A stretch of DNA of 64,000 nt from Hyalangium ruber. Lineage in GTDB: Bacteria > Myxococcota > Myxococcia > Myxococcales > Myxococcaceae. Position numbers and translations under genes: made by a program. The notes beneath the pieces are model-generated. The model was given only the letters and a program-made list of their open reading frames with translations, made no database searches and was not told where the DNA came from. The stretch is taken from NCBI RefSeq assembly GCF_034259325.1, contig NZ_JAXIVS010000008.1:372001-436000 (forward strand), written 5' to 3'. Shown piece after piece: positions 51,473 to 60,332 of this stretch (position 1 is its first letter; each line of letters starts with the position of its first letter).

Positions 51473-51503
51473 GGATGCACTCGGCCCGTGAATCGCGCCC
51501 GAT
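51473..51503. repeat. 31-bp direct repeat, left copy
   Basis: This 31-base stretch beginning GGATGCACTCGG and ending CCCGAT recurs at 52609-52639 with one mismatch (GCGCCC against GCTCCC). It lies just after the stop of the gene at 51508-52506. The two copies thus bracket that one gene. Confidence 0.85.
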
Positions 51504-51507
51504 GGGG

Positions 51508-52506
51508 CTACTTCCTCACGTAGACCTCGCTCTCCACGTTCGGCGAGAAGGACCACGTGGGCTCGGACTGAAGCAGCAGCACTTGCTGTCCGTCGGGGCC
51601 ACGGGGGGCTCCGGTGATGAAGTACCTGTGCGCGTACTTCTCGCCGGTGAGCACCAGCAGGTCATGCTCTACCTTCCACCGGCCCTGGTCCTTGTCGGTG
51701 GCGAACTGGATGGCGCCCACTTGCCCAGAGCCGCCGGTGAACGCGTATGTGTAGGTGTGGTCGTCGTTGAAGGTGAAGTCGACGGCGCGTGCCACCGCGG
51801 TCATCGAGGTCGCTCCCGTGACGGTGTTGATCCACTGCGCGGTGTTGGTGTCGCCGAACACGAAGTGGCCGGTCACCTCGTCATCCGAGACGAGCGGCCC
51901 GCCCGTGGGGCTGCCCTGGACCGTGGCGAGCAGCTCCTCGACGAAGGCGTGCGTCTTCGGGAACGAGAAGCTGATGATCATCTGCGAGCCCATCGCCGTG
52001 GTGTCGCAGCCCTGCACGACGAGGAACGGCTCGAGGCGCTCATCGGCCTCGACGAGGTAGAGGCTCACCATCACCGGTTCGGGGTTTCCAGGTCGCAGCA
52101 GCCGCGCGCGGCCGAAGTACGCCCGGGCGCCGTTGGACACGAAGCGGCGCTGCACCAGCGGTGCGTGGACCTGCTCGTAGGCGCCGCTGAGCAGCTTTCG
52201 CCACTGCGCGGAGAGCTTCTCCTCGGCGCCCTCGAGCCCCGCAAGGGGGGGCAGCCGCCTCACTTCGACCCAGTACACCTCGGTGTCGTCACGCTGCTCG
52301 CGACGCCAGCGGTCCTCGCCCACCTTTTGGAACGACGAGGGGGGCGCGAAGGTGAAGCCCGCGCCCCCGCTCGTGCGCATTCCCGCCGCTGGGGTCGTCT
52401 CTTCGCCACCCACCAGTCCGAGCACCAGGGTGCCGAAGCAGCAGGTGAAGGTAAGACCGACGAGTGCCGCCGTTACTGCGAGGGTGATCTTCACGCCCTT
52501 CGTCAT
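51508..52506 (-). CDS. Membrane-anchored protein of unknown function, bracketed by direct repeats
   Basis: The 332-residue product has one N-terminal membrane helix (VKITLAVTAALVGLTFTCCFGTLVL) and an outside-facing body. Near residues 50-130 comes FTFAPPSSFQKVGEDRWRRE, like a PsbP/DUF-type lipoprotein domain with amphipathic strands. The C-terminal third has DFTFNDDHTYTYAFTGG and GRWKVEHDLLVLTG, which looks like a lipocalin-like beta barrel. No family could be named. The gene is inserted between a hydrolase gene and ppc, and 31-base direct repeats flank it. Confidence 0.7.
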   Translation of the reverse strand: MTKGVKITLAVTAALVGLTFTCCFGTLVLGLVGGEETTPAAGMRTSGGAGFTFAPPSSFQKVGEDRWRREQRDDTEVYWVEVRRLPPLAGLEGAEEKLSAQWRKLLSGAYEQVHAPLVQRRFVSNGARAYFGRARLLRPGNPEPVMVSLYLVEADERLEPFLVVQGCDTTAMGSQMIISFSFPKTHAFVEELLATVQGSPTGGPLVSDDEVTGHFVFGDTNTAQWINTVTGATSMTAVARAVDFTFNDDHTYTYAFTGGSGQVGAIQFATDKDQGRWKVEHDLLVLTGEKYAHRYFITGAPRGPDGQQVLLLQSEPTWSFSPNVESEVYVRK

Positions 52507-52608
52507 GGCCGGACCCTATGGCAAGGCTCTCGGCTCCCTCAACTCCTCATCGCGCGAGCGGTCCTACTCGCTGGACACCCGCAGGGCCCGGCTATTTGAC
52601 GCGGACCA

Positions 52609-52639
52609 GGATGCACTCGGCCCGTGAATCGCTCCCGAT
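52609..52639. repeat. 31-bp direct repeat, right copy
   Basis: This is the second copy of the repeat at 51473-51503 (30 of 31 bases the same). It lies in the leader of ppc, ending 20 bases before the start codon. This copy includes most of an inverted repeat listed separately. Confidence 0.85.
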
Positions 52640-52642
52640 TCA
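52625..52642. promoter_or_regulatory. Inverted repeat in the ppc leader
   Basis: TGAATCG-CTCC-CGATTCA has perfect 7-base arms with a 4-base spacer and ends 17 bases before the ppc ATG. It could be an operator or an RNA hairpin near the ribosome site. The left copy of the 31-base repeat keeps only part of this symmetry (arms reduced to four bases). Confidence 0.45.
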
Positions 52643-52659
52643 GATAGAGTCCCGCCGCC

Positions 52660-55329
52660 ATGGCGCGTCTGTCTTCCGTCGATCCACCCCTCCGCCGCGA
52701 TGTCCGCCTCCTGGGCCGGCTGCTCGGTGAAGTCCTCATCGAGCAGCAAGGGCAGGCTTTGTTTGATCTGGAGGAGCAGGTCCGGCACCTCTCCATCCAG
52801 CGCCGCCGAGGCCCCAAACCGGGGCGCCGCGCCACCGCGGGCGAGCTCGCCGCGCTGCTGCGAGACCTCCCCCTGGAGCAGGCCGAGCCGGTGCTGCGCG
52901 CCTTCTCCGTCTACTTCCAGCTCGTCAACCTCGCCGAGCAGCACCACCGCATCCGCCGCACCCGCGCCCATGCCAGCGATCCGGAGGCCTTGCCCCAGCG
53001 TGGCTCCCTGGAGGCCGCGTTCCAGAAGCTGAAGGAAGCGGGCGTCCCCGCCGAGCGTGTGCGCGAGGCCCTGCGCACCATGCACGTGACGCTGACGCTC
53101 ACCGCGCACCCCACGCAGGCGGCGCGCCGCACGCTGCTGGAGAAGCTCTACCGCATTCAGCGCCTGCTCGAGGAGCGCGACCGCTGCTCGCTCACGCCCC
53201 AGGAGATGGCCGACAACCTGGAGTCCATGCGCGAGGAGATCACCGCCCTCTGGCAGTCGGACGAGCTGCGGCGCATGAAGCCCACCGTGGGCGACGAGGT
53301 GAAGAACGTCCTCTGGTACGTGGAGGAGGTGCTCGCCGAGCAGCTCGCGCGGCTCCCGGAGGTGATCGCCTGGGCCTTCGAGCATGCCTACGCGGAGCCG
53401 CTGGGTCCCATCGCCTCGCCCGCGCGGCTGCACTCGTGGGTGGGCGGGGACATGGACGGCAACCCGCTGGTGACGCCCGAGGTGTTGGCCGACACGCTGC
53501 GCGCTCACCGGGCTCGTGGCCTGCGCATGTTGCTGCGCGACATCGAGTCCCTCGGTGTCAACCTGTCCCAGTCGGACCGCCACGCGACCACTCCTGAGGA
53601 GCTTCAGGCCTCGTTGGAGAAGGATGGGGCGCGGCTGCCCGAGGTGGCGCGGCGGCAGGGGCCGCGCACGGCGGGTGAGCCGTGGCGTCGCAAGCTGCGC
53701 TTCATGGAGGCTCGGCTTCAGCTGGCGCTCCGGTACGTGGAGGGCCAGCGCGTTGGGCGCACGGAGCCGATGGCGCCCGAGGCCTACCGCTCTCCCGCGG
53801 AGCTGCTGCAGGATCTGGAGCTCATCGAGCGCACGCTCCTGCAGGTGAAGTCGGCGCGCGCGGGAGTCCGGAACGTGCGGCGGGTGCTGGAGCGGGTGCG
53901 CGTCATGGGCTTCCATCTGGCGGAGCTGGAGTTCCGCGTGCCGGCCGAGGACGCCATCAGCGCCGCGGCCTCGCTCAATGGCGGGCCCGCGCCCTCGGAA
54001 GGGGGCGAGCGGCTGCTCGCGGTGCTGGAGCGGGTGCGCGAGGCCCAGACCGAGTCAGGCGAGGAGGCGTGCCGTACCTTCATCCTCTCCATGGCCAGCA
54101 CCGCGGACGATGTGCTGGCGGCCTTCCGGTGTGCGCGCCACGCGGGCCTCTGGGACGCGCAGCGCGGCTGCGCCACGGTGGACATCGTGCCGCTGTTCGA
54201 GCAGCTCGGCGCGCTGGATGACGGCCCGAAGGTGCTCGAGGCGCTCTTCGCAGACCCGGCCTACCGGCGTCACCTGCAAGCCCGAGGCGTGCAGGAGGTG
54301 ATGGTGGGCTACAGCGACTCGGGCAAGGAGGTGGGGCTGCTGGCCGCGGCCGCCGCGCTCTACCGGGCCCAGGTGGCGCTCAACCAGGTGGCGAAGGCGG
54401 CGGGGGTTCCCCTGCGCCTCTTCCACGGCCGAGGCGAGTCCGTGGCGCGCGGAGGAGGGCCCGCCCAGCAGGCCATCCTCGCGCTGCCTCCGGGCAGCCT
54501 GGTGGGCGGTTACAAGGCCACGGAGCAGGGTGAGGCGCTGGACCACAAGTACGCGCGGCCCGAGCTGGCGCGGCGCACGCTGGAGCTGGTGCTCGGCGGC
54601 GTGCTGCTGCACACGATGGACGCCCAGCCCCGGCCCTCCGAGGCGGACGAGGCGGCCTTCCGCGACATCTTCAACACGCTGGCGGAGACGGGCCGGCGCG
54701 AGTACCGCTCCCTGGTCTGGGAGGATCCGCGCTTCGTCGAGTTCTTCCTGGCGGCCACCCCCGTGGAGGAGATCTCCGCGCTGCCCATCGGCTCGCGTCC
54801 CAGCAAGCGCAAGGCGGGAGGGCTCGAGTCGCTGCGCGCCATCCCCTGGGTGTTCGCGTGGACGCAGAACCGGGCCATCCTGCCGGGCTGGTACGGCGTG
54901 GGCTCGGCGCTGGAGGCCTTCGTGGACAAGCCGGATGGCCTGGGGCGGCTCAAGCGCATGTACCGGGAGTGGCCCTTCTTCCGGACGGTCATCGACAACG
55001 TGACGATGGTGCTGGCCAAGAGCGACATCGCCATCGCCTCGCGCTACGCGACGCTGGCACCCGAGTCCACCCGGCCGCTGTGGCGCCGCATCCGCGCCGA
55101 GTACAAGCGCACGCGCCGCCTGGTGAAGCGGATTACGGGCGAGGCGCGGCTGTTGGACCACAACCCCCAGCTCCAGCGCTCCATCGCCCTGCGGAACCCC
55201 TACGTGGACCCCATGTCCTTCCTCCAGGTGGAGCTGCTGCGGCGCAAGCGCGCCGGCCAGGAGGAGGTGGATCGTCCGCTGCTCCTCACGCTCAACGGCA
55301 TCGCCGCGGGCATGCGCAACACGGGCTGA
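52660..55329 (+). CDS. ppc: Phosphoenolpyruvate carboxylase
   Basis: The 889-residue product is of normal length for the enzyme that turns PEP and bicarbonate into oxaloacetate and phosphate, refilling the TCA cycle. Signatures: [15 protein letters not shown] with the catalytic His150, [35 protein letters not shown], and the C-terminal end [18 protein letters not shown], followed by NTG at the very end. The N-terminal region before residue 100 is more diverged. The leader carries an inverted repeat, and a GNAT gene follows after five bases. Confidence 0.95.
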   Translation: MARLSSVDPPLRRDVRLLGRLLGEVLIEQQGQALFDLEEQVRHLSIQRRRGPKPGRRATAGELAALLRDLPLEQAEPVLRAFSVYFQLVNLAEQHHRIRRTRAHASDPEALPQRGSLEAAFQKLKEAGVPAERVREALRTMHVTLTLTAHPTQAARRTLLEKLYRIQRLLEERDRCSLTPQEMADNLESMREEITALWQSDELRRMKPTVGDEVKNVLWYVEEVLAEQLARLPEVIAWAFEHAYAEPLGPIASPARLHSWVGGDMDGNPLVTPEVLADTLRAHRARGLRMLLRDIESLGVNLSQSDRHATTPEELQASLEKDGARLPEVARRQGPRTAGEPWRRKLRFMEARLQLALRYVEGQRVGRTEPMAPEAYRSPAELLQDLELIERTLLQVKSARAGVRNVRRVLERVRVMGFHLAELEFRVPAEDAISAAASLNGGPAPSEGGERLLAVLERVREAQTESGEEACRTFILSMASTADDVLAAFRCARHAGLWDAQRGCATVDIVPLFEQLGALDDGPKVLEALFADPAYRRHLQARGVQEVMVGYSDSGKEVGLLAAAAALYRAQVALNQVAKAAGVPLRLFHGRGESVARGGGPAQQAILALPPGSLVGGYKATEQGEALDHKYARPELARRTLELVLGGVLLHTMDAQPRPSEADEAAFRDIFNTLAETGRREYRSLVWEDPRFVEFFLAATPVEEISALPIGSRPSKRKAGGLESLRAIPWVFAWTQNRAILPGWYGVGSALEAFVDKPDGLGRLKRMYREWPFFRTVIDNVTMVLAKSDIAIASRYATLAPESTRPLWRRIRAEYKRTRRLVKRITGEARLLDHNPQLQRSIALRNPYVDPMSFLQVELLRRKRAGQEEVDRPLLLTLNGIAAGMRNTG

Positions 55330-55334
55330 GCTCC

Positions 55335-55826
55335 ATGACTGAGAAAGTCCCCTACATCCTCCGCTCCCACCGGCCGGGCGACATGGGCTGGGTCGTCCAC
55401 CGCCACGGGGTGCTCTACGCCCAGGAGTACGGCTGGGACGAGCGCTTCGAGGCGCTGGTGGCCAGCGTGGTGGCGGAGTTCATCCAGAACCTGGATCCGA
55501 AGCGCGAGCGCTGCTGGCTGGCCGAGCGGGACGGAGAGGTGGTGGGCTCCGTGTTCCTCGTGAAGAAGACGGAGGAGGTGGCCAAGCTCCGTCTCCTGCT
55601 GGTGGAGTCCAAGGCGCGTGGGCTGGGGATCGGCGCCCGGCTGGTGGACGAGTGCCTGCGCTTCAGCCGGCAAGCTGGCTACAAGCGCATCACCCTGTGG
55701 ACGAGCAGCGTGCTCACCGGCGCCCGCACCCTCTATGAGAGGGCGGGCTTCCAGCTCGTCCACTCCGAGCCGGATCCGCTCTTTGGTCCCGGGCAGCTCG
55801 CGGAGACATGGGAGCGGGAGCTGTAG
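55335..55826 (+). CDS. GNAT family N-acetyltransferase
   Basis: The 163-residue product starts five bases after the ppc stop, so the two share a transcript. It has the GNAT fold with acetyl-CoA loop RGLGIGARLVDECL near residue 97 and a C-terminal YERAGFQLV. The N-terminal RSHRPGDMGWVVHRHGVLYAQEYGWD is the same as in MarR-GNAT fusion proteins, but the MarR half is absent. Substrate unknown. The link to ppc suggests possible control of ppc or a related enzyme by acetylation, which is only a guess. Confidence 0.88.
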   Translation: MTEKVPYILRSHRPGDMGWVVHRHGVLYAQEYGWDERFEALVASVVAEFIQNLDPKRERCWLAERDGEVVGSVFLVKKTEEVAKLRLLLVESKARGLGIGARLVDECLRFSRQAGYKRITLWTSSVLTGARTLYERAGFQLVHSEPDPLFGPGQLAETWEREL

Positions 55827-55849
55827 CGGCCCGACGCTCCGACTCGGAA

Positions 55850-57127
55850 TCAGAGCCCGTTGTCGCGCAGCACGCGCGTGGCCTCGGCGGCCATGACACG
55901 GTGGCCCTCGGCGCTGGGGTGGATGCCGTCCACCTCCAGCCCGTCGATGAACAGGTGGATGTTGTTGGGCTGGCGCGTCACCGCCTCCAGGTCGATGACG
56001 TGGGCGCGCTTCTGCTCGCGGACCCACGCGTTGAACACGAGCCGGCTTGCCTTCACCACCTCGTAGTTGCCGTGGTTCGACTTCTCCTTGGGCAGCAGGG
56101 TGCTGACCCACGGCTGGCAGAAAGGCTGCAGCCGGTCGAGCAGACGGGTCATCCGCGCCTGGAGCTGCTCGTCGGTCACCGCGCTCAAGTCGTTGGTCCC
56201 CAGGAGGATGAGGCAGTCGGTGACACCCGAGAGCGCGAGGACCTCCTGGTCCAGGGTATCCAGCGCGCCCCAGAAGCCCTGGCCGCTCACGCCCGCGTTG
56301 ATGACCGGCACACCCAGCTGCGCCTGGACGAGCGTGGGCCACGCGTTGCGCATGTCATTGTAGGTGTCGATGTAGCCCTCGGTGATGCTGTCACCCAGGG
56401 CCAGGAAGACGCGGCCCGTTGGACCCTCGACGTCGATGGTGGCGACCCCGATGGCGCGCTGCCACGAAGCGCCTCCGATGGCGCTGGGGGTGCTGGCGTG
56501 CGCGCCGGAGCGCGCGAAGCTGCCCGGAAACGCGTTGATCGCGGACACGGACAGCGCTCCCTTCACCTCGAAGGACACGTACAGCTCGTCCCGGAAGCCC
56601 ACGGGGAAGTCGATCGGATCGGACGTCACGCGGACGCGCGCTCCCACGCTGAAGCCGGAGGAGCCCGAGAAGGTGATGGGGACGGGCGCCGACGCGAGCG
56701 CCCCACTGGGGCCCGCATGGGCCACGGTGGCCTTCTGCAGCGTCAGGCCGCTGTCTCCCGAGCGGAACGTCACCCGCAGCCGGTCTCCCGCGCGGCCGAT
56801 GGGGATGCGCATGCGGAACGTCGTCAGGGAGCCCACGCTGTGGGACCAGCGCAGCGCCTGATGGAAGCCGGGCTGGAACGAGATCGCCGGGACCCGAGGC
56901 GGTGTGGGCCGGTCCTCTTCCCGCTCATGCAGCACGAGCGGGGGTGCCACCTCCAGCCCATCGAGGGGAGGTGGCACCGGAGCGATGGAGTCCTCCACCC
57001 AGGCGGGTGGCTCGGCGTCGGAGGAGGGGTCCGGAGAGGCAACGTCTTCGGCTCCAGGTCCGCAGCCGCTCCAGAGCCCGAGGCTCAGCAGGCTCACCAG
57101 GAGCCCAAGTCTCGCTTTTGCTCCCAT
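55850..57127 (-). CDS. SGNH/GDSL hydrolase lipoprotein
   Basis: The 425-residue product has a signal and lipobox (LGLWSGC, Cys22) and an acidic/proline-rich linker. A beta-rich domain spans about residues 80-225, and an SGNH domain about 230-425: ALGDSITEG (block I, Ser), INAGVSGQG (block II, Gly), LLGTNDL (block III, Asn), and VDGIHPSAEGH (block V, Asp and His). All four catalytic blocks are present. Likely an outer-membrane or surface carbohydrate esterase. It is convergent with the GNAT gene, 23 bases apart. Confidence 0.9.
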   Translation of the reverse strand: MGAKARLGLLVSLLSLGLWSGCGPGAEDVASPDPSSDAEPPAWVEDSIAPVPPPLDGLEVAPPLVLHEREEDRPTPPRVPAISFQPGFHQALRWSHSVGSLTTFRMRIPIGRAGDRLRVTFRSGDSGLTLQKATVAHAGPSGALASAPVPITFSGSSGFSVGARVRVTSDPIDFPVGFRDELYVSFEVKGALSVSAINAFPGSFARSGAHASTPSAIGGASWQRAIGVATIDVEGPTGRVFLALGDSITEGYIDTYNDMRNAWPTLVQAQLGVPVINAGVSGQGFWGALDTLDQEVLALSGVTDCLILLGTNDLSAVTDEQLQARMTRLLDRLQPFCQPWVSTLLPKEKSNHGNYEVVKASRLVFNAWVREQKRAHVIDLEAVTRQPNNIHLFIDGLEVDGIHPSAEGHRVMAAEATRVLRDNGL

Positions 57128-57250
57128 CCCAACCCCCTCTCGGAGGGCAACTTGGGCATGTCCTACATAGCCGAGTAGAGAGCGCTCAGTTCAAACGCGA
57201 GGTTCCATTGTCTGGTACCCAGGCGAGAGGACGGGCCTTGCGTGGGGTGC

Positions 57251-58129
57251 TCAGGGGACACAAGCGCCAGCGTCGGCGTTGCTTTGTAGGGGTTGGCAGG
57301 TACCTCGGGCGCAGCCTGGCTGGCCGCTCGGGTAGCGGCAGATCGGGCGGCAGGTGAGCCCCTCTCCCGTGCGAACGCAGGCGCTGCCTCGCGCGCACTG
57401 GTTGGAGAACTCGCAGGTCGCTCCCTCGCTCAGGTTCCCGGTGCTCGCGCACAGGGCCGAGTCCGTCGTGGGGTAGCAGCTGAGCGGGCTCTCGCAGTCC
57501 TGGGCCAGCAGATCGCAGCGCTGGGATGGGGCGCCGCAAATCAACGGCAGCTCCACCGTGCCCGGGAGCCGGAGCACCTCATTGCACTCACGCGGCGCGG
57601 CGCACGAGGCCGTGTCGTGGCACAGCCGCGCGCACTGGAAGCCGGTGCCGCCATCCGCGAGCGCCACATCCGTGCAGAACAGCCCCTTCTTGCAGGTGTC
57701 GATCCCCAGCGGCTCCGAAGCGCCCAGCTGACACGGCGCGCCCTCGTCCGCCGTTCCCTCCGCCACGCACTCGCGCCAGGTGCCGCCGTCTCCGCGCACG
57801 TACGTGCAGCGCTGGCCGTCGGGGCAGTCCTGGCGCACCGGATCGCACGCGCCGCCGAAGCACTGGCTGCCGGTGCCTCCATCCTCGAGCTGGCGGAAGA
57901 GACAGCTCTGCCCCGCGTCACATCCGCGCTGTCGCGAGACCTCGCACGTGAAGGGCGAGGGGACGGGTTCGTGCCCCGCATCCTCCTCGGGCCGAGAGCC
58001 TCCATCGCGCGTTCCCGCGTCGGTGCCGGGGCTCGGAGTCCCCGGTGTTGGCCCCTTGTCACTGCACCCGAGACCGCCCAGCGCTCCCAAGAGGAGGGCT
58101 CCCCACAGCGGAATCAGGCGTGCGCGCAT
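57251..58129 (-). CDS. Cys-rich lipoprotein of myxobacterial type
   Basis: The product is 292 residues from the ATG at 58129, with a signal and lipobox (LGGLGC, Cys22), then a Thr/Asp/Gly-rich linker. Over 20 cysteines follow in units such as RGCDAGQSCLF, DCPDGQRCTYV, DTCKKGLFCTD, CATGNLSEGATC-like CEFSNQCARGSAC, and a final GTCQPLQ. Such Dickkopf/EGF-like spaced cysteines are common in secreted myxobacterial proteins. Function unknown. Confidence 0.78.
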   Translation of the reverse strand: MRARLIPLWGALLLGALGGLGCSDKGPTPGTPSPGTDAGTRDGGSRPEEDAGHEPVPSPFTCEVSRQRGCDAGQSCLFRQLEDGGTGSQCFGGACDPVRQDCPDGQRCTYVRGDGGTWRECVAEGTADEGAPCQLGASEPLGIDTCKKGLFCTDVALADGGTGFQCARLCHDTASCAAPRECNEVLRLPGTVELPLICGAPSQRCDLLAQDCESPLSCYPTTDSALCASTGNLSEGATCEFSNQCARGSACVRTGEGLTCRPICRYPSGQPGCARGTCQPLQSNADAGACVP

Positions 58130-58273
58130 CGGAACTCCCAGACAATCGAGAAGGACGGGGGGTAACACGACACATGGAGCGCACGGGGGCTCTTGAACCG
58201 AGCCTGGAAGACAGCCGACACTTTGACTCGCAAGTACGGCGGGAAGGCACGGGACGGGGTAGAGCACGCTCAC

Positions 58274-58684
58274 ATGATGAATCCAGATTTGCAGCGCTGG
58301 TCCCGGGAGCTTGAGTTCCACATGAACACTGATTCCGCCGATCTGCCGTTCACGGGTGGAGAAGCCCAGCCGAACCGCCGAGCCGAGGAGCGGGTACCCG
58401 CACGCTTCGAGGTCCACTTCAGCCAGACGGAGGATGCCGCCAAGGCCCTCCGCGCCTATTCGCTGAACATCTCGAGCGGCGGGCTGTGCCTGCGCACCCG
58501 ACGTGCCTATGACGTGGGAGCGCCAGTGCGGCTCGAGCTGCACGTGAACGGCGAGCTCTTCAAGCTCCAGGGCGTCGTCGCCTGGGTGCGTGACGAGTCC
58601 GAGGCCGTGGGCGTGCGCTTCACGAAGCTGACGGAGGACGATCGCACTCGCCTCCAGAGCCTCATCGACAGCCTGAAGCGCTGA
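58274..58684 (+). CDS. PilZ domain protein
   Basis: The product is 136 residues if the ATG pair at 58274 is used; an ATG at 58322 is also possible and a TTG at 58193 less so. The PilZ domain starts at RRAEERVPARFEVHF and has NISSGGLCLRT and VVAWVRDESEAVGVRF, which carry the RxxxR and D/N-x-S-x2-G c-di-GMP motifs (second motif NISSGG). It belongs to the small stand-alone PilZ proteins found many times in myxobacteria, probably a c-di-GMP effector in motility or development. Confidence 0.85.
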   Translation: MMNPDLQRWSRELEFHMNTDSADLPFTGGEAQPNRRAEERVPARFEVHFSQTEDAAKALRAYSLNISSGGLCLRTRRAYDVGAPVRLELHVNGELFKLQGVVAWVRDESEAVGVRFTKLTEDDRTRLQSLIDSLKR

Positions 58685-58692
58685 TCAGCGGC

Positions 58693-59190
58693 TCAGCGAC
58701 GGGACTCGAACCCGTCGTGCCGGAACACCTGGCAGTCGGCGGTGAAGCCGCAGGCCTCGTAGAAGCTCGCCAGCTCCGCGCCGGCCTCGTGACGGCCGGC
58801 CAGCTCCAGGCGCTTCACGCTCAGCACCTTGGCCCGCTCGATGGCGTGCAGCAGCAGCGCCTTGCCCACGCCGCGCCGCCGCCAGCTCTCCGTCACCACC
58901 AGCTCATCCACCGTGGCGATGCGCCCGCGCAGCCGCAGCTGCGGCCGGTGCGAGAGGCTGAGCATGCCCACGGGCCGGTCCTGCGGATCGCACGCGACGA
59001 AGATCTCGATCTCGGGATGGCTGGTGACCCAATGCACCGTCTGCGTGTCCGAGCCCTCAGGGAAGCCGAGCTCCCGCAGCAGCGTGGCCAGGGCTTCGGC
59101 ATCTCCGCGGCGCGCGCGACGGATGCGGAACGCCTGGGGGGAGGCGGGTGAGGGAGACGGCGTCGGACTTTTGACGATGGGGGGCGGCAC
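58693..59190 (-). CDS. GNAT family N-acetyltransferase
   Basis: The 165-residue product has a low-complexity Pro/Ser start, so the true start may be further inside. The GNAT domain spans about residues 20-160: IRRARRGDAEALATLLRELGFP, VDELVVTESWRRRGVGKALL (acetyl-CoA binding R-R-x-G-V-G-K), and FYEACGFTADCQVFRH. It is convergent with the PilZ gene by nine bases. Substrate unknown. Confidence 0.88.
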   Translation of the reverse strand: MPPPIVKSPTPSPSPASPQAFRIRRARRGDAEALATLLRELGFPEGSDTQTVHWVTSHPEIEIFVACDPQDRPVGMLSLSHRPQLRLRGRIATVDELVVTESWRRRGVGKALLLHAIERAKVLSVKRLELAGRHEAGAELASFYEACGFTADCQVFRHDGFESRR

Positions 59191-59212
59191 GAAGGTTTGC
59201 AGTGTAACGAAA

Positions 59213-59246
59213 GGGCCGCCGCTCCTTCAAAGGAGAACGGCGGCCC
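59213..59246. terminator. Strong hairpin terminator after the E1 operon
   Basis: GGGCCGCCG (59213-59221) pairs with CGGCGGCCC (59238-59246), and inside it CTCCT with AGGAG extends the stem, with a 4-base loop and a small AA bulge. It lies between the E1 beta stop and the GNAT start on the minus strand, so it should end the E1 transcript. Confidence 0.75.
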
Positions 59247-59274
59247 CAAGTTCCTACATGGACGCAGCGTGCGC

Positions 59275-60330
59275 CTACGGCTCCTCGGCGGCGAGCGAGC
59301 GGATGCTCTGGGTGACGTCCGCCTGCTGCGGCACGCTGGCCATCTCCAGCGTGTCGGCCAGGCCGATGCCGGGCACGAACTTGCCGGCCAGCAGCCGCGG
59401 CGGCGCCAGCAGCTTGTAGAACAGCTCCTCCACCGTGCGGCGCACCAGGTGCTCACCGAAGTTCGTCACCTCGGTGTCCTCGTTCACGTACAGCACGCGG
59501 CCCGTCTTCTCGATGGAGCTCTTGAGCAGGTCCCAGTCGTACGGCCACAGCGTGCGCAGGTCGATGACCTCCACGCTCACACCCTCCTCGCGCAGGGTGT
59601 CGGCCGCCTTGGCGCACAGGGGCAGGGTGCGGCCGTAGCTGACCACCGTCACCTGCGTGCCCTCGCGCACCACCTTGCCCTTGCCGATGGGCACCGCGTA
59701 CGCCTCCAGCGCCGGCCACTGCGGCTTCCACGCCGAGCGGTCACCCAGCGGCGCGTCGATCATCTTCGACAGCTGCCGATCATCGTCCGGCTCGCCGGGG
59801 ATGCGCTCCTCGCCCTTCACGCGCAGGAGCGCCTTGGGCTCCAGGTACATGACGGGGTTGAGATCCTGGCAGGCGGAGATCATCAGCCCGTACGCGTCCA
59901 GCGGGTTGGAAGGCATGACGATCTTCCAGCCGGGGATGTGGGTCGCCGTCGCGTCGAACGAGTGCGAGTGGTAGATGGAGCCGCGGATGCCGCTGCCCAC
60001 CGGCGTCTTCACCACCATGGGCAGGTTCCAGTCCCCGTTGGTGGACCAGAGCGTGTTGCCGGCGATCTTCAGCAGATCGATGGTGTTGTAGATGTAGTCG
60101 GCGAACTGGATCTCGGCGACCGGGCGCTGGCCCGCCATGGCCAGGCCAATGGCCGTGCCGATGATGCCGCGCTCGTCCAGGGGCGAGTTCCACGCCGTCT
60201 TCAAGCTCTGGGTCGCCGTGAAGACGCCACCCAGCGGCATGCCCACGTCCTCGCCAAAGATGTCCATCACGCCGAGGTGCTCCTCGGCGTAGTGCAGGGC
60301 CATGCGAACGGCCTGAGCCATGTTGGCCAT
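59275..60330 (-). CDS. 2-oxo acid dehydrogenase E1 beta subunit
   Basis: The 351-residue product shows the transketolase pyrimidine domain and C-terminal domain of E1 beta: MDIFGEDVGMPLGGVFTAT near the start with the catalytic-side Glu, GIIGTAIGLAMAGQRPVAEIQFADYI, and SVEVIDLRTLWPYDWDLL. Together with E1 alpha it decarboxylates a 2-oxo acid onto the lipoyl group of E2. It starts three bases after the alpha stop. Pyruvate or a branched-chain 2-oxo acid is possible. E2 and E3 are not in the window. Confidence 0.9.
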   Translation of the reverse strand: MANMAQAVRMALHYAEEHLGVMDIFGEDVGMPLGGVFTATQSLKTAWNSPLDERGIIGTAIGLAMAGQRPVAEIQFADYIYNTIDLLKIAGNTLWSTNGDWNLPMVVKTPVGSGIRGSIYHSHSFDATATHIPGWKIVMPSNPLDAYGLMISACQDLNPVMYLEPKALLRVKGEERIPGEPDDDRQLSKMIDAPLGDRSAWKPQWPALEAYAVPIGKGKVVREGTQVTVVSYGRTLPLCAKAADTLREEGVSVEVIDLRTLWPYDWDLLKSSIEKTGRVLYVNEDTEVTNFGEHLVRRTVEELFYKLLAPPRLLAGKFVPGIGLADTLEMASVPQQADVTQSIRSLAAEEP

Positions 60331-60332
60331 GG

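Noticed and set aside
58698-58716. tRNA T-arm-like sequence (GACGGG, TTCGAGT, CCCGTC on the minus strand)
   Set aside because: It falls in the last codons of a GNAT gene and no acceptor, D or anticodon arm can be found around it. Chance match.
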